Source: Streptomyces candidus (GTDB taxonomy: Bacteria; Actinomycetota; Actinomycetes; Streptomycetales; Streptomycetaceae). Taken from it: DNA of 64,000 bases. The DNA is taken from positions 62,001-126,000 of the forward strand of contig NZ_JACHEM010000011.1 of the NCBI RefSeq assembly GCF_014207445.1. The letters run 5' to 3'. The notes under the pieces are model-generated. The model made no database searches. It had not been told where the DNA came from and saw nothing but the letters and a program-made list of their open reading frames with translations. The position numbers and the translations under genes were made by a program. Of this stretch, positions 33,834-42,834 are shown piece after piece. Within the stretch, counting starts at the first letter, position 1; every line of letters starts with the position of its first letter.

Positions 33834-34139
33834 ATGACCTACGAGATTCCGGTGACGCAAGCCCGCGCTGAGCTCGCCGACCTGATCAACCGCGTCGTGT
33901 ACGGCGGGGAGCGCGTGGTCGTGACCCGTCACGGGAAGCCGCTCGTCGCCCTGGTCTCCGCCGCTGACCTGGAACGTCTGGAGCGGGTGCCGGAGGTCGT
34001 CGAGGACGAGGTGGTCAGCTCCGTCTCGTCGATCGGCTCCTTGACGTCCGCTCCGGGCGAACGCGGCCGGTACGGATTCGCCGCCGAGTACCGCGGGGAA
34101 CAGGGGGCCGAGCGCGGGGACGAGCGGCCCGGAAGCTGA
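33834..34139 (+). CDS. Phd/YefM-type antitoxin-like protein, no toxin partner
   Basis: A 101-residue protein. Residues 1-60 form the Phd/YefM DNA-binding domain (YEIPVTQARAELADLINRVV, ERVVVTRHGKPLVALVSAADLERLE). The C-terminal part, which in true antitoxins wraps the toxin, is acidic, then Gly/Arg-rich. No toxin gene follows; the next gene is ureA, 215 bp on. It is divergent from the dead ClpP. The ATG at 33834 is preceded closely by GAGGAG; an ATG at 33825 is possible. It is either an orphan regulator or the remains of a toxin-antitoxin pair. Confidence 0.87.
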   Translation: MTYEIPVTQARAELADLINRVVYGGERVVVTRHGKPLVALVSAADLERLERVPEVVEDEVVSSVSSIGSLTSAPGERGRYGFAAEYRGEQGAERGDERPGS

Positions 34140-34172
34140 GTGCCGGAGGCCGTTTCGGGGCCGCTCCGCGAG

Positions 34173-34188
34173 TTAACGCAACGGAAAC
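34173..34188 (+). promoter_or_regulatory. GlnR-box candidate upstream of ureA
   Basis: TTAAC-N6-GAAAC at 34173-34188 matches the actinobacterial GlnR element (gTnAc-n6-GaAAc) with one mismatch. In S. coelicolor ureA is a known GlnR target. The site is 167 bp upstream of the ureA start. Nitrogen control of this operon is therefore likely. Confidence 0.5.
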
Positions 34189-34354
34189 TCCGCGCAACTA
34201 GCCTCGCCATGAGGGCGCCTGACGGAAAGCCCTGGTGACGACCCTGCCGTGTCTTTGCATCCGCTTTGCTACGTGGGTGATACACCTATGTCCGTCGTGG
34301 TGGCCGCGGCAGCCGGGCCGGGTGGTCCGGCGCGAGGACTGTGAGGTGTGACCC

Positions 34355-34657
34355 GTGCAGCTGACCCCGCACGAGCAGGAACGACTGCTCATCCATGTGG
34401 CCGCCGACGTGGCCGAGAAGCGCAGGGCACGCGGGGTGAGGCTCAATCACCCCGAGGCCGTCGCCCTCATCACCGCGCACGTCCTCGAAGGCGCCCGGGA
34501 CGGCAACACCGTCGCCCAGCTCATGTCCTCGGGCCGCAAGGTGCTGCACCGCGACGACGTCATGGAAGGCATCCCGGAGATGATCCACGACGTGCAGGTC
34601 GAAGCCACCTTCCCCGACGGCACCAAGCTCGTCACCGTCCACGAGCCCATCCAGTGA
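34355..34657 (+). CDS. ureA: Urease gamma subunit
   Basis: A 100-residue protein matching UreA along its length (LTPHEQERLLIHVAADVAEKRR in part, GVRLNHPEAVALITAHVLEGARDG, MIHDVQVEATFPDGTKLVTVH). With UreB and UreC it forms the cytoplasmic urease that splits urea into ammonia and carbamate. The start is a GTG at 34355, with GAGGTG seven bases upstream. It is the first gene of ureABCFGD, and its stop overlaps the ureB start. Confidence 0.96.
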   Translation: MQLTPHEQERLLIHVAADVAEKRRARGVRLNHPEAVALITAHVLEGARDGNTVAQLMSSGRKVLHRDDVMEGIPEMIHDVQVEATFPDGTKLVTVHEPIQ

Positions 34658-35001
34658 GCGCCGCACCGCGGGCCGGGACCCGCACGGCGGTTGTCCCCGG
34701 CGAAATCCTCCACGCCGACGCGCCGGTCCTCCTCAACGAGGGCCGTCCCGTCACCCGGCTCACCGTGCTCAACGCCGCCGACCGGCCCGTCCAGGTCGGT
34801 TCCCACTACCACTTCGCCGAGGCCAACCCGGGCCTCGACTTCGACCGCGCCGCCGCCCGCGGCCTGCGCCTGAACATCGCCGCCGGAACCGCCGTGCGCT
34901 TCGAGCCCGGTGTCCCCGTCGACGTCGAACTCGTCCCCCTCCCAGGCCGCCGCGTGGTCATCGGCCTGCGCGGGGAGACCGGAGGCCCCCTCGATGCCTG
35001 A
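34654..35001 (+). CDS. ureB: Urease beta subunit
   Basis: A 115-residue UreB: PGEILHADAPVLLNEGRPVTRL, then VGSHYHFAEANPGLDFDRAAARG and RFEPGVPVDVELVPL. The start is a GTG at 34654 in a GTGA overlap with the ureA stop; the end overlaps ureC by 8 bp. All three structural genes are thus translationally coupled, giving the equal amounts needed for the (UreABC)3 enzyme. Confidence 0.96.
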   Translation: MSAAPRAGTRTAVVPGEILHADAPVLLNEGRPVTRLTVLNAADRPVQVGSHYHFAEANPGLDFDRAAARGLRLNIAAGTAVRFEPGVPVDVELVPLPGRRVVIGLRGETGGPLDA

Positions 35002-36748
35002 GTCCCCCCGTACGGAAGCCGCGTCGCACCCGGGGATCTCCCGCGCCGTGTACGCCGACCTCTTCGGCCCCACCACCGGCGACCGCATCCGCCTCGCCGA
35101 CACCGACCTGCTCGTGGAGATCGAGGAGGACCGCTCCGGCGGGCCCGGTCGCGCGGGCGACGAGGCGGTGTTCGGCGGCGGCAAGGTCATCCGCGAGTCG
35201 ATGGGCCAGGCCCGTACCACCCGTGCCGAGGGCGCGCCGGACACCGTCATCACCGGCGTCGTCGTCCTCGACCACTGGGGCATCGTCAAGGCCGACCTCG
35301 GCATCCGCGACGGCCGCATCACCGGCATCGGCAAGGCCGGCAACCCCGACACCATGGACGGCGTCCACCCCGACCTCGTCATCGGCCCCGAAACCGAGAT
35401 CATCGCGGGCAACGGCCGCATCGTCACGGCGGGCGCCATCGACGCGCACGTCCACTTCATCTCGCCGACCGTCGTCGAGGCGGCCCTCGCCTCCGGCATC
35501 ACCACGCTCGTCGGCGGCGGCACCGGCCCCGCCGAGGGCTCGAAGGCGACCACGGTCACGCCCGGCGGCTGGCACCTCGCCCGGATGTTCGCCGCCCTGG
35601 AGCACTACCCCGTCAACATCGGGCTGCTCGGCAAGGGCAACACCATGTCGCGCGAGGCCATGCACGCCCAACTCCGCGGCGGAGCACTCGGGTTCAAGAT
35701 CCACGAGGACTGGGGCGCCACCCCCGCCGTCATCGATGCCTGCCTCAGTGTGTGCGAGGAGACCGGCGCCCAACTCGCCATCCACACCGACACCTTGAAC
35801 GAGGCCGGGTTCGTCGGCGACACCCTCGCCGCCATCGCGGGCCGCACCATCCACGCGTACCACACGGAGGGCGCCGGCGGCGGGCACGCACCCGACATCA
35901 TCACGGTGGTCTCCGAGCCGTACGTCCTGCCCAGCTCCACCAACCCCACCCGCCCGCACACCCTCAACACGCTCGACGAACACCTCGACATGCTGATGGT
36001 CTGCCACCACCTCAACCCGGCGGTACCGGAGGACCTGGCGTTCGCCGAATCCCGCATCAGGCCCTCCACCATCGCGGCCGAGGACATCCTGCACGACCTC
36101 GGGGCGATCTCGATCATCTCCTCGGACTCCCAGGCGATGGGCCGGGTCGGCGAAGTGATCCTGCGCACCTGGCAGACCGCCCATGTGATGAAGAAGCGCC
36201 GCGGCTCCCTGCCAGGAGACGGCCGCGCCGACAACCACCGGGTGCGTCGCTACGTCGCCAAGTACACGATCAACCCGGCCGTCGCGCAGGGACTGGACCG
36301 CGAAATCGGTTCGGTCGAGAGCGGAAAGCTCGCCGACCTCGTCCTCTGGGAACCCGCCTTCTTCGGAGTGAAGCCGCTGCTCGTCCTCAAGGCCGGTCAG
36401 ATCGCGTATGCGCAGATGGGCGACGCGAACGCGTCCATTCCCACGCCCCAGCCCGTGCTGCCCCGCCCGATGTTCGGAGCGATCGGCCGCGCCCCGGCCG
36501 CGAATTCCTTCAACTTCGTCGCCGAGGCCGCCATCGAGGACCACCTCGCCGAACGCCTCTCCCTGGGCAAGGAGTTCGTCCCGATCACGAGCACCCGGGG
36601 CGTGACCAAGGCCGACATGCGCGAGAACAACGCGATGCCACGGGTCGAGGTGGACGCCGACACCTTCACCGTGACCATCGACGGCGATCCGGTCGACCCG
36701 GCCCCGGCGGCGGAACTGCCCATGGCCCAGCGCTACTTCCTCTTCTGA
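34994..36748 (+). CDS. ureC: Urease alpha (catalytic) subunit
   Basis: A 584-residue amidohydrolase with the di-nickel site. Seen: nickel ligands in GAIDAHVHF, the carbamylated lysine K235 in GFKIHEDWGATP, HAYHTEGAGGGHAPD, MVCHHLNP (active-site flap His) and ISSDSQAMGRVGEV (the Asp ligand). All catalytic residues are present, so the enzyme should be active once nickel is loaded by UreFGD. The C-terminal AELPMAQRYFLF is typical. The length is normal. Confidence 0.97.
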   Translation: MPESPRTEAASHPGISRAVYADLFGPTTGDRIRLADTDLLVEIEEDRSGGPGRAGDEAVFGGGKVIRESMGQARTTRAEGAPDTVITGVVVLDHWGIVKADLGIRDGRITGIGKAGNPDTMDGVHPDLVIGPETEIIAGNGRIVTAGAIDAHVHFISPTVVEAALASGITTLVGGGTGPAEGSKATTVTPGGWHLARMFAALEHYPVNIGLLGKGNTMSREAMHAQLRGGALGFKIHEDWGATPAVIDACLSVCEETGAQLAIHTDTLNEAGFVGDTLAAIAGRTIHAYHTEGAGGGHAPDIITVVSEPYVLPSSTNPTRPHTLNTLDEHLDMLMVCHHLNPAVPEDLAFAESRIRPSTIAAEDILHDLGAISIISSDSQAMGRVGEVILRTWQTAHVMKKRRGSLPGDGRADNHRVRRYVAKYTINPAVAQGLDREIGSVESGKLADLVLWEPAFFGVKPLLVLKAGQIAYAQMGDANASIPTPQPVLPRPMFGAIGRAPAANSFNFVAEAAIEDHLAERLSLGKEFVPITSTRGVTKADMRENNAMPRVEVDADTFTVTIDGDPVDPAPAAELPMAQRYFLF

Positions 36749-36780
36749 CGGGGCGAGACGGGCGATGGACGACGTCACTG

Positions 36781-36825
36781 GGGGCATGCGGGGCATGCGG
36801 GGCATGCGGGGCATGCGGGGCACGG
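36781..36825 (+). repeat. 9-bp tandem repeat between ureC and ureF
   Basis: GGGGCATGC is repeated four times (36781-36816), followed by a degenerate fifth copy. The 9-bp unit keeps frame and would encode Gly-Met-Arg repeats if ureF starts at the ATG at 36765 instead of the one at 36834. Confidence 0.9.
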
Positions 36826-36833
36826 AGGGGACG

Positions 36834-37901
36834 ATGGGCACGGCGAACAAGGAAACCTCGCGGTCCGCCGCGGACGTGGCTCCCGGACCGGAGCCGTCCC
36901 GGCCCTCGTCGGGTCGGCCACCGTCCGGAGGCCCGGGGCCCGGCCGTCCGGGCGGCACGGCAGGAGCGGTCGCGGAGGCCGTGAGCGTGGTGCGAGGCAG
37001 TGTCGAAGTGGCGCGAGGCAGTGTCGAAGGCGATACGCGTGCGGGCAGGACGACGGACGCACCGACACCGCGGGCAGGAGTGCCCGAGGCCCCGCGGCGT
37101 GACCCGGCCGCCCCCGGGACGGCACCCGCCGACTCCGTGACCCCCGGTCTCCCCGGCGTCCGCTCCGACCCGGCCACCGACCCCACATGCCCGCCCACCG
37201 CCCCGGAAGACGCCGTACGCCGTCCCCGCCCGCTCCCGGGTGCCCGTGCTGCTCTCCTCGTGCTCGCCGACGGGCGGTTCCCGGCCGGCGGACATGCGCA
37301 CTCCGGCGGTGCCGAGGCTGCCGTCAAGGCCGGGCGCATCCGCGACCACCACGATCTCGCCGAGTTCTGCCGGGGCCGGTTGCACACGAGTGGCCTCACC
37401 GCCGCGGGGCTCGCCGCCGGGGCCGCGTACGGGCTCCACGTGCTGGAGCTGGACGAGGCCGCCGACGCGCGTACCCCATCGCCCGCGCTGCGTGCCACCG
37501 CACGCAAGCTCGGCCGCCAGATGATGCGGGCCGCTCGCGCCACCTGGCCGTCGCCGGAGCTGGACGCGCTCGCCGCCGCCCGGCCCCGCGGGGCGCACCA
37601 GCCCGTCGTGCTCGGGCTCGCGGCGCGTTCGGCCGGACTCGGCGCCGAGGACGCGGCGCACTGTGCCGCGTACGAGAGCGTCAGCGGCCCGGCCACCGCC
37701 GTCGTACGGCTGCTCGGTCTCGACCCGTACCTGGCGACGGCCGTCCTCGCGCGGCTCACGCCCGAGCTGGACCAGGTCGCGCAGCGTGCGGCCGAAGCGG
37801 CGTGCGAGGGCATCGGCACCCTGCCCGCCGCCTCGGCACCGCTGCTCGACATCACGGCGGAAGCGCACGCGGCCTGGCCCGTACGTCTCTTCGCCTCGTA
37901 A
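36834..37901 (+). CDS. ureF: Urease accessory protein UreF with long N-terminal extension
   Basis: From about residue 135 the protein is a typical UreF (LLVLADGRFPAGGHAHSGG, FCRGRLHTSGLTAAGLAAGA, ATARKLGRQMMRAARATWP, GTLPAASAPLLDI). UreF is the GTPase-activating partner of UreG during nickel loading. The first 130 or so residues are low-complexity Pro/Gly/Ala/Arg/Asp and contain a 7-residue duplication; normal UreF has about 220-230 residues and none of this. The ATG at 36834 is chosen for GGAGG five bases upstream; the frame is also open from an ATG at 36765 through Gly-Met-Arg repeats. No start codon with a good site lies nearer the UreF domain. Confidence 0.85.
   Translation: MGTANKETSRSAADVAPGPEPSRPSSGRPPSGGPGPGRPGGTAGAVAEAVSVVRGSVEVARGSVEGDTRAGRTTDAPTPRAGVPEAPRRDPAAPGTAPADSVTPGLPGVRSDPATDPTCPPTAPEDAVRRPRPLPGARAALLVLADGRFPAGGHAHSGGAEAAVKAGRIRDHHDLAEFCRGRLHTSGLTAAGLAAGAAYGLHVLELDEAADARTPSPALRATARKLGRQMMRAARATWPSPELDALAAARPRGAHQPVVLGLAARSAGLGAEDAAHCAAYESVSGPATAVVRLLGLDPYLATAVLARLTPELDQVAQRAAEAACEGIGTLPAASAPLLDITAEAHAAWPVRLFAS
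36993..37029 (+). repeat. 21-bp in-frame duplication inside the UreF extension
   Basis: CGAGGCAGTGTCGAAG recurs with a 21-bp period (36993 and 37014), giving two copies of the peptide RGSVE. It lies in the non-conserved N-terminal part of ureF. Confidence 0.8.
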
Positions 37902-37989
37902 CGCCGACCCGCCCCTCATGCACTCCTCGTTCCCGCACGCACCTGTCGTCCCGCACCACCCACGAGCACCGAAGACCCGGGAGTCCGCC

Positions 37990-38714
<725 letters not shown>

Positions 38715-38718
<4 letters not shown>

Positions 38719-39497
38719 GCCTGCGCGCCACCGCCCGGATCGTCGCGGCCCCCGGCGGCCGGCTGCCCGTCCTGGAGAGCGACGGGCCGCTCGCCCTGCG
38801 CCGCACCCGAGCCTCCGGTGGTGGACCCGGTGACAGCCGGGTCACCGTCGTCGGCGCGATGAGCGCACCGCTGGGCGGTGACCGCCTCGCGATCGAGGCG
38901 GAGGTCCAGGACGGTGCCCACCTGACCGTCGACGCGGCGGCAGCCACCGTCGCCCTGCCGGGACGCGCCGCGGAACCCGCGCACTACGACGTCCGTTTGA
39001 CGGTGGGGCAGCACGCGGCGCTGCACTGGCTGCCGGAACAGCTCATCTCCGCCCGGGGCAGCGACCTGCGCATGCGGACACACGTCGAACTTGCCCCGAC
39101 CGCCCGTCTGGTGCTCCGTGAGGAGCAGGTGCTCGGCCGTCACCAGGAGCCCACCGGCACCCTCGTCACCCGCCTGACCGTCCGCCGGGGCGGCCGTCCG
39201 CTGTTCGACCAGGAGCTGTCGTACGGCCCCGGCGCACCCGGTGGCTGGGACGGCGGCGCGGTCCTCGGCGGCCACCGCGCCGTCGGGCAGCTCCTCGTCG
39301 TCCACGAGGGTTCGGCGAACGCACCACCGCGGCCCCGCCTGCTCGGCGAGACCGCGGTGCTCACTCCGCTCGCGGGTCCCGGCGTACTCGTCACGGCGGT
39401 GGCGCCGGATGCGCGGGGACTGCGGAGAGTGCTGGACGATGCGCTGGCCCTCGTACGGGAAGAGGCGCGGGGCCGCGTCACCGTACCGGCCGGATGA
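38715..39497 (+). CDS. ureD: Urease accessory protein UreD
   Basis: A 260-residue UreD/UreH (VTVVGAMSAPLGGDRL, the LHWLPEQLISARGSDL segment, ARLVLREEQVLGRH, LTVRRGGRPLFDQEL). It is the scaffold that binds apo-urease and, with UreF and UreG, provides the nickel route to the active site. It is the last gene of the operon; no ureE is present, as usual in Streptomyces. It converges on the DUF4190 gene 12 bp away. Confidence 0.94.
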
Positions 39498-39509
39498 GTC
39501 GGGGGGCGG

Positions 39510-39704
39510 TCAGCCGCCCACGTACCAGGTGAAGCCGCCGGAGGACGCCATGAGCGTCATCAGGAGAGCGAAGACGATCAGGTCGGCGATGCCCAGACCG
39601 ATGGCGGCCTTCGACATGCCCGAACCGCCCGTCTGCCGGTAGGCGACGATACCGAAGATGATCGCCAGCGGGCCGAAAAGGAACTGGAAGAAGAGGAGCC
39701 CCAC
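39510..39704 (-). CDS. DUF4190 small membrane protein, start codon apparently lost
   Basis: The frame encodes a two-helix DUF4190 protein (GLLFFQFLFGPLAIIFGIVAY in part, AAIGLGIADLIVFALLMTLM). The first usable start is a GTG at 39704, which has no ribosome binding site and cuts into the first helix. The frame is open 36 codons upstream to a TAG at 39813-39815, and the missing part (GTNGLAVAGLVCGIV) is clearly family sequence. AAAGGGAG at 39809-39802 is followed after seven bases by AGG (39794-39792), where an ATG would be expected. A T-to-G change or a base-call error would explain this; full length would be 94 residues. Confidence 0.75.
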   Translation of the reverse strand: MGLLFFQFLFGPLAIIFGIVAYRQTGGSGMSKAAIGLGIADLIVFALLMTLMASSGGFTWYVGG

Positions 39705-40020
39705 GATGCCGCAGACGAGACCGGCGACTGCCAGGCCGTTCGTCCCCGACCGGGTGGGGCTGTGCGTGCGACTGCTCGATCCGAAACTCGACCTCTCTGA
39801 ACTCCCTTTGTCCTAGGGCTCCTTGGGGATTCTCGGGTATCCCGGTCGGCCGGGTTCATGCGCCCCGGCATCTCGGCGCACCGCTCATCGGGACTTCGTG
39901 ACCGGTTATTGGTTCGGTAAAGAAACATCAGTGCGGTCTGGCCCCCGCGCCCCTCCTGCCGCAAGGATTCCGTCGGGCCCCCGACTCAGGGGCTCCGGCA
40001 TTCACAGGGGGAGGTCCCAC

Positions 40021-41652
40021 TTGCGACGCACCGCAGTGCTCGGCTCGGCCGGCACCTTGCTCGCGGGCACGCTCATAGCGGGCGCGATGTCAGCGCCCAC
40101 CGCGGCGGCCGACAACACCGCAGGCAGCCAGAACGCCGCCGACAGCCGTTCGGTCCTGTCCACCGCCGGGACGCAGGGCGGCGCCGAGGCCCACGGTGTG
40201 CGGATCGCCGCGGAGCGTGCGTCCCGGAAGGGCGTCGACTGGCAGGACTGCCCGGCCGACTGGGGCCTGGAGAAGCCCATCAAGTGCGGCTACGTCTGGG
40301 TCCCGCTGGACTACCGCAAGCCCTACGGGAAGCAGATCGAGCTCGCCGTCGACAGAATCGGCAACACCGGTTCCAAGGAGGACCGGCAGGGCTCTCTCGT
40401 CTACAACCCGGGGGGACCCGGAGGTTCGGGTCTCGGGTTCCCGCGTCGGGTGGTCACGAAGAACCCGATCTGGGCGGGTGCCGCCAAGGCGTACGACCTG
40501 GTCGGCTTCGACCCCCGCGGAGTCGGCAAGTCGACACCCATTTCCTGCGTCGACCCGCAGGAGTTCGTCAAGGCGCCCAAGCTCGACCCGGTGCCCGACA
40601 GCGAGGCCGACAAGCGGGCCCAGCGCAAGCTGGCCGCGGAGTACGCGGCGGGCTGCAAGGAGCGCAGCGGCTGGATGCTGCCGCACATGACCACCCCGAA
40701 CACCGCTCGCGACCTGGACGTCATCCGGGCCGCACTCGGCGACAAGAAGCTCAACTACGTGGGTGTCTCGTACGGCACCTACCTGGGCGCCGTCTACAGC
40801 ACCCTCTTCCCGGCACACGTGCGCCGGATGGTGCTCGACAGCGTCGTCAACCCGTCCACGAAGAAGATCTGGTACGAGGCCAATCTCGATCAGGACATCG
40901 CCTTTGAGGGCCGGTTGAAGGACTGGATGACGTGGGTCGCCCGGCACGACGCGGCCTACCACCTCGGCAACACCGCCGAGAAGGTCCACCAGCAGTGGCA
41001 GAAGCTGCGCGCCACCGCCAAGAAGAAGCCCATCGGCGGGGTCGTCGGCCCGGCCGAACTGATCGGCTTCTTCCAGAGCGCGCCGTACTACGACAGTTCC
41101 TGGGCGCCGGTCGCCGAGGTCTGGAGCAAGTACGTGGCCGGAGACCCGAAGCCGCTGATCGAGGAAGCGGGCCCGGACGTGAAGGACACCGCGGGCAACA
41201 TCGCCGCCGAGAACGGCAACGCCGTCTACACGGCGGTGGAGTGCACGGACGCCAAGTGGCCGACCAGCTGGCAGAGGTGGAACCGGGACAACACCCGGCT
41301 GCACGCGAAGTACCCCTTCCTGACGTGGTCCAACGCGTGGATGAACCTGCCCTGTGCCACCTGGGGAGTCGAGCAGCAGCACGCCATGGAGGTGAGGACC
41401 GGCAAGCGCCTGCCGCCGGTCCTGATCACCCAGGCGGCCCGGGACGCGGCGACGCCGTACACGGGCGCTGTGGAACTGCACAAGCGGCTGAAGGGCTCGC
41501 GCCTGATCACCGAACGCGACGCCGGCTCGCACGGCATTACCAACCTGGGCAACCCGTGCATCGACGATCGGGTCCGGAACTACCTGGTGAACGGCACGCT
41601 GGACGGCCGCGACGTGACGTGCGCGCCGCACGCCGCACCGAAGCCGCAATAG
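40021..41652 (+). CDS. Secreted S33-family peptidase (tripeptidyl aminopeptidase type)
   Basis: A 543-residue secreted alpha/beta hydrolase. The signal peptide is RRTAVLGSAGTLLAGTLI ... SAPTAAA (about 1-32). Then CGYVWVPLDYRKP, the oxyanion loop YNPGGPGGSGLG, FDPRGVGKSTP, the nucleophile elbow VGVSYGTYLGAVY and a C-terminal SHGITNLGNPC (His) follow, as in Streptomyces Tap/SlpD-like mycelial peptidases. It probably removes N-terminal tripeptides or similar from exported proteins. The start is a TTG at 40021, fixed by GGGGGAGG six bases upstream. Cys residues in the extracytoplasmic part may pair. Confidence 0.9.
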   Translation: MRRTAVLGSAGTLLAGTLIAGAMSAPTAAADNTAGSQNAADSRSVLSTAGTQGGAEAHGVRIAAERASRKGVDWQDCPADWGLEKPIKCGYVWVPLDYRKPYGKQIELAVDRIGNTGSKEDRQGSLVYNPGGPGGSGLGFPRRVVTKNPIWAGAAKAYDLVGFDPRGVGKSTPISCVDPQEFVKAPKLDPVPDSEADKRAQRKLAAEYAAGCKERSGWMLPHMTTPNTARDLDVIRAALGDKKLNYVGVSYGTYLGAVYSTLFPAHVRRMVLDSVVNPSTKKIWYEANLDQDIAFEGRLKDWMTWVARHDAAYHLGNTAEKVHQQWQKLRATAKKKPIGGVVGPAELIGFFQSAPYYDSSWAPVAEVWSKYVAGDPKPLIEEAGPDVKDTAGNIAAENGNAVYTAVECTDAKWPTSWQRWNRDNTRLHAKYPFLTWSNAWMNLPCATWGVEQQHAMEVRTGKRLPPVLITQAARDAATPYTGAVELHKRLKGSRLITERDAGSHGITNLGNPCIDDRVRNYLVNGTLDGRDVTCAPHAAPKPQ

Positions 41653-41785
41653 CCCCGGCGACCGAGGCCGGAACCGCTCGAACGGCTCGGGCCGGAACAG
41701 TGCCAACGGCCCGGGCCGGAACAGTTCCGGCGAGCGAGGCCGGAGCGGCTGGGGCAGAAGCCGGGGCCGCTCCGGCGCTGTGAAC

Positions 41786-41823
41786 GAAGGGCCGGTCGGT
41801 GCTCTCCCACCGGCCGGCCCTTC
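41786..41823. terminator. Strong bidirectional terminator hairpin
   Basis: Arms 41786-41801 and 41808-41823 (GAAGGGCCGGTCGGTG with its complement) pair over 16 bp with one G-T wobble and a 6-base loop. It lies between the convergent peptidase and plsC genes and should end both transcripts. The DNA between 41653 and 41785 holds imperfect G/C-rich repeats and no gene. Confidence 0.85.
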
Positions 41824-41853
41824 CTGCACGTCGCCGCGCAGCGACGCGGGGAC

Positions 41854-42564
41854 TCAGTGCCGCAGCCGCGGGAACTTGCGTCCCTCCGTCGCCTGTTCGG
41901 CCTTCACGTCGGCCGCGTACCGGTCGACGTACTCCTGCCCGGACAGGGCGAGGATCGCGGACATGATCTCGTCGGTGACCGCGCGCAGCACCGCCTTCTC
42001 CTTCTCCATTCCCGCGAACCGGGAGAAGTCCAGGGGCGTGCTGAACCGAATGGTGACCCGCTTGATCCTGGGGATCTTCCGTCCGGGCGGCTGGATCTCG
42101 AACGTCCCCACCATGGCGCACGGCACCACCGGCACCCCGGCCGTGATCGCCATCACGGCGACGCCGACCTTCCCCTTGTACAGCCGCCCGTCGTGCGACC
42201 GGGTCCCCTCCGGATAGATCCCGAGCAACTCGTCCTTCGCGAGGACCCCCAGCCCCTCCCGGACGGCGGCCTTCCCGGCCTCCTTGCCCGACCGGTCCAC
42301 CGGGATCTGCCCCGCGCTGCGGAAGAACGCCGCCGTCAGCCGCCCCTTGAGCCCCGGCCCGGTGAAGTACTCCGCCTTCGCCAGGAACGTGATCCGCCGC
42401 TTCAGCACCGCGGGCATCAGGAAGTGGTCGGAGAACGACAGGTGGTTTCCCGCGACGATCGCCGCCCCGTCCTCGGGAACGTACGCCAGCCCCTCGATCC
42501 TCGGCCGGAAGAGCAGCTTCAGCAACGGCCCGAGAACGACGTACTTGAGCACGTAATAGAACAC
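41854..42564 (-). CDS. plsC: 1-acyl-sn-glycerol-3-phosphate acyltransferase (PlsC)
   Basis: A 236-residue acyltransferase. Motif I is NHLSFSDHFL (Hx4D), followed by RSAGQIPVDRSG, then GIYPEGTRSHDG (EGTR motif) and GVPVVPCAMVGT. An N-terminal hydrophobic helix (FYYVLKYVVLGPLLKLLF) anchors it in the membrane. It makes phosphatidic acid from lysophosphatidic acid, or a related acyl transfer; Streptomyces has several paralogues. The start is a GTG at 42564, with AGGGAG eight bases upstream. A 270-bp gap without genes separates it from the next gene. Confidence 0.9.
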   Translation of the reverse strand: MFYYVLKYVVLGPLLKLLFRPRIEGLAYVPEDGAAIVAGNHLSFSDHFLMPAVLKRRITFLAKAEYFTGPGLKGRLTAAFFRSAGQIPVDRSGKEAGKAAVREGLGVLAKDELLGIYPEGTRSHDGRLYKGKVGVAVMAITAGVPVVPCAMVGTFEIQPPGRKIPRIKRVTIRFSTPLDFSRFAGMEKEKAVLRAVTDEIMSAILALSGQEYVDRYAADVKAEQATEGRKFPRLRH

Positions 42565-42834
42565 CCGGTTGCTCCCTATGTGACGGAATGCTGTGGGGAC
42601 GGACTTTTTGCTGGTCAGGGCTTGTTTCGGGGGCGCTCAGTGTAGGTGCGGGTGTGCCCTCGTGTAACCACCTCGGTCCGTACCGACGCTGATCGCAGCC
42701 GACGCGCTCGCAGGTGCCCGTGCACGGCGCGAGCACCTGGGAAGGCTTTACCCGCACGGGGAGCCGGGATGCCTGCCGTCCGGCGGCGAGGCCGCTCCAG
42801 TGTGTGCGGTGTGGGACTGCCGTGCACGGGCCGG

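Noticed and set aside
33834..34139. Complete toxin-antitoxin pair
   Set aside because: No toxin-like gene follows; 215 bp of non-coding DNA and then ureA come next.
36781..36825. CRISPR-like repeats
   Set aside because: 9-bp direct tandem units without spacers are simple repeats, as are the other short arrays in the window.
34958..37855. Long open minus-strand frame opposite ureC-ureF
   Set aside because: Low-complexity Gly/Asp/Val-rich translation with no domain; the urease genes on the plus strand are certain.
42565..42834. Small open frames between plsC and the YdcF-like gene
   Set aside because: Arg/Pro-rich translations in both directions, no ribosome binding site and no family features.
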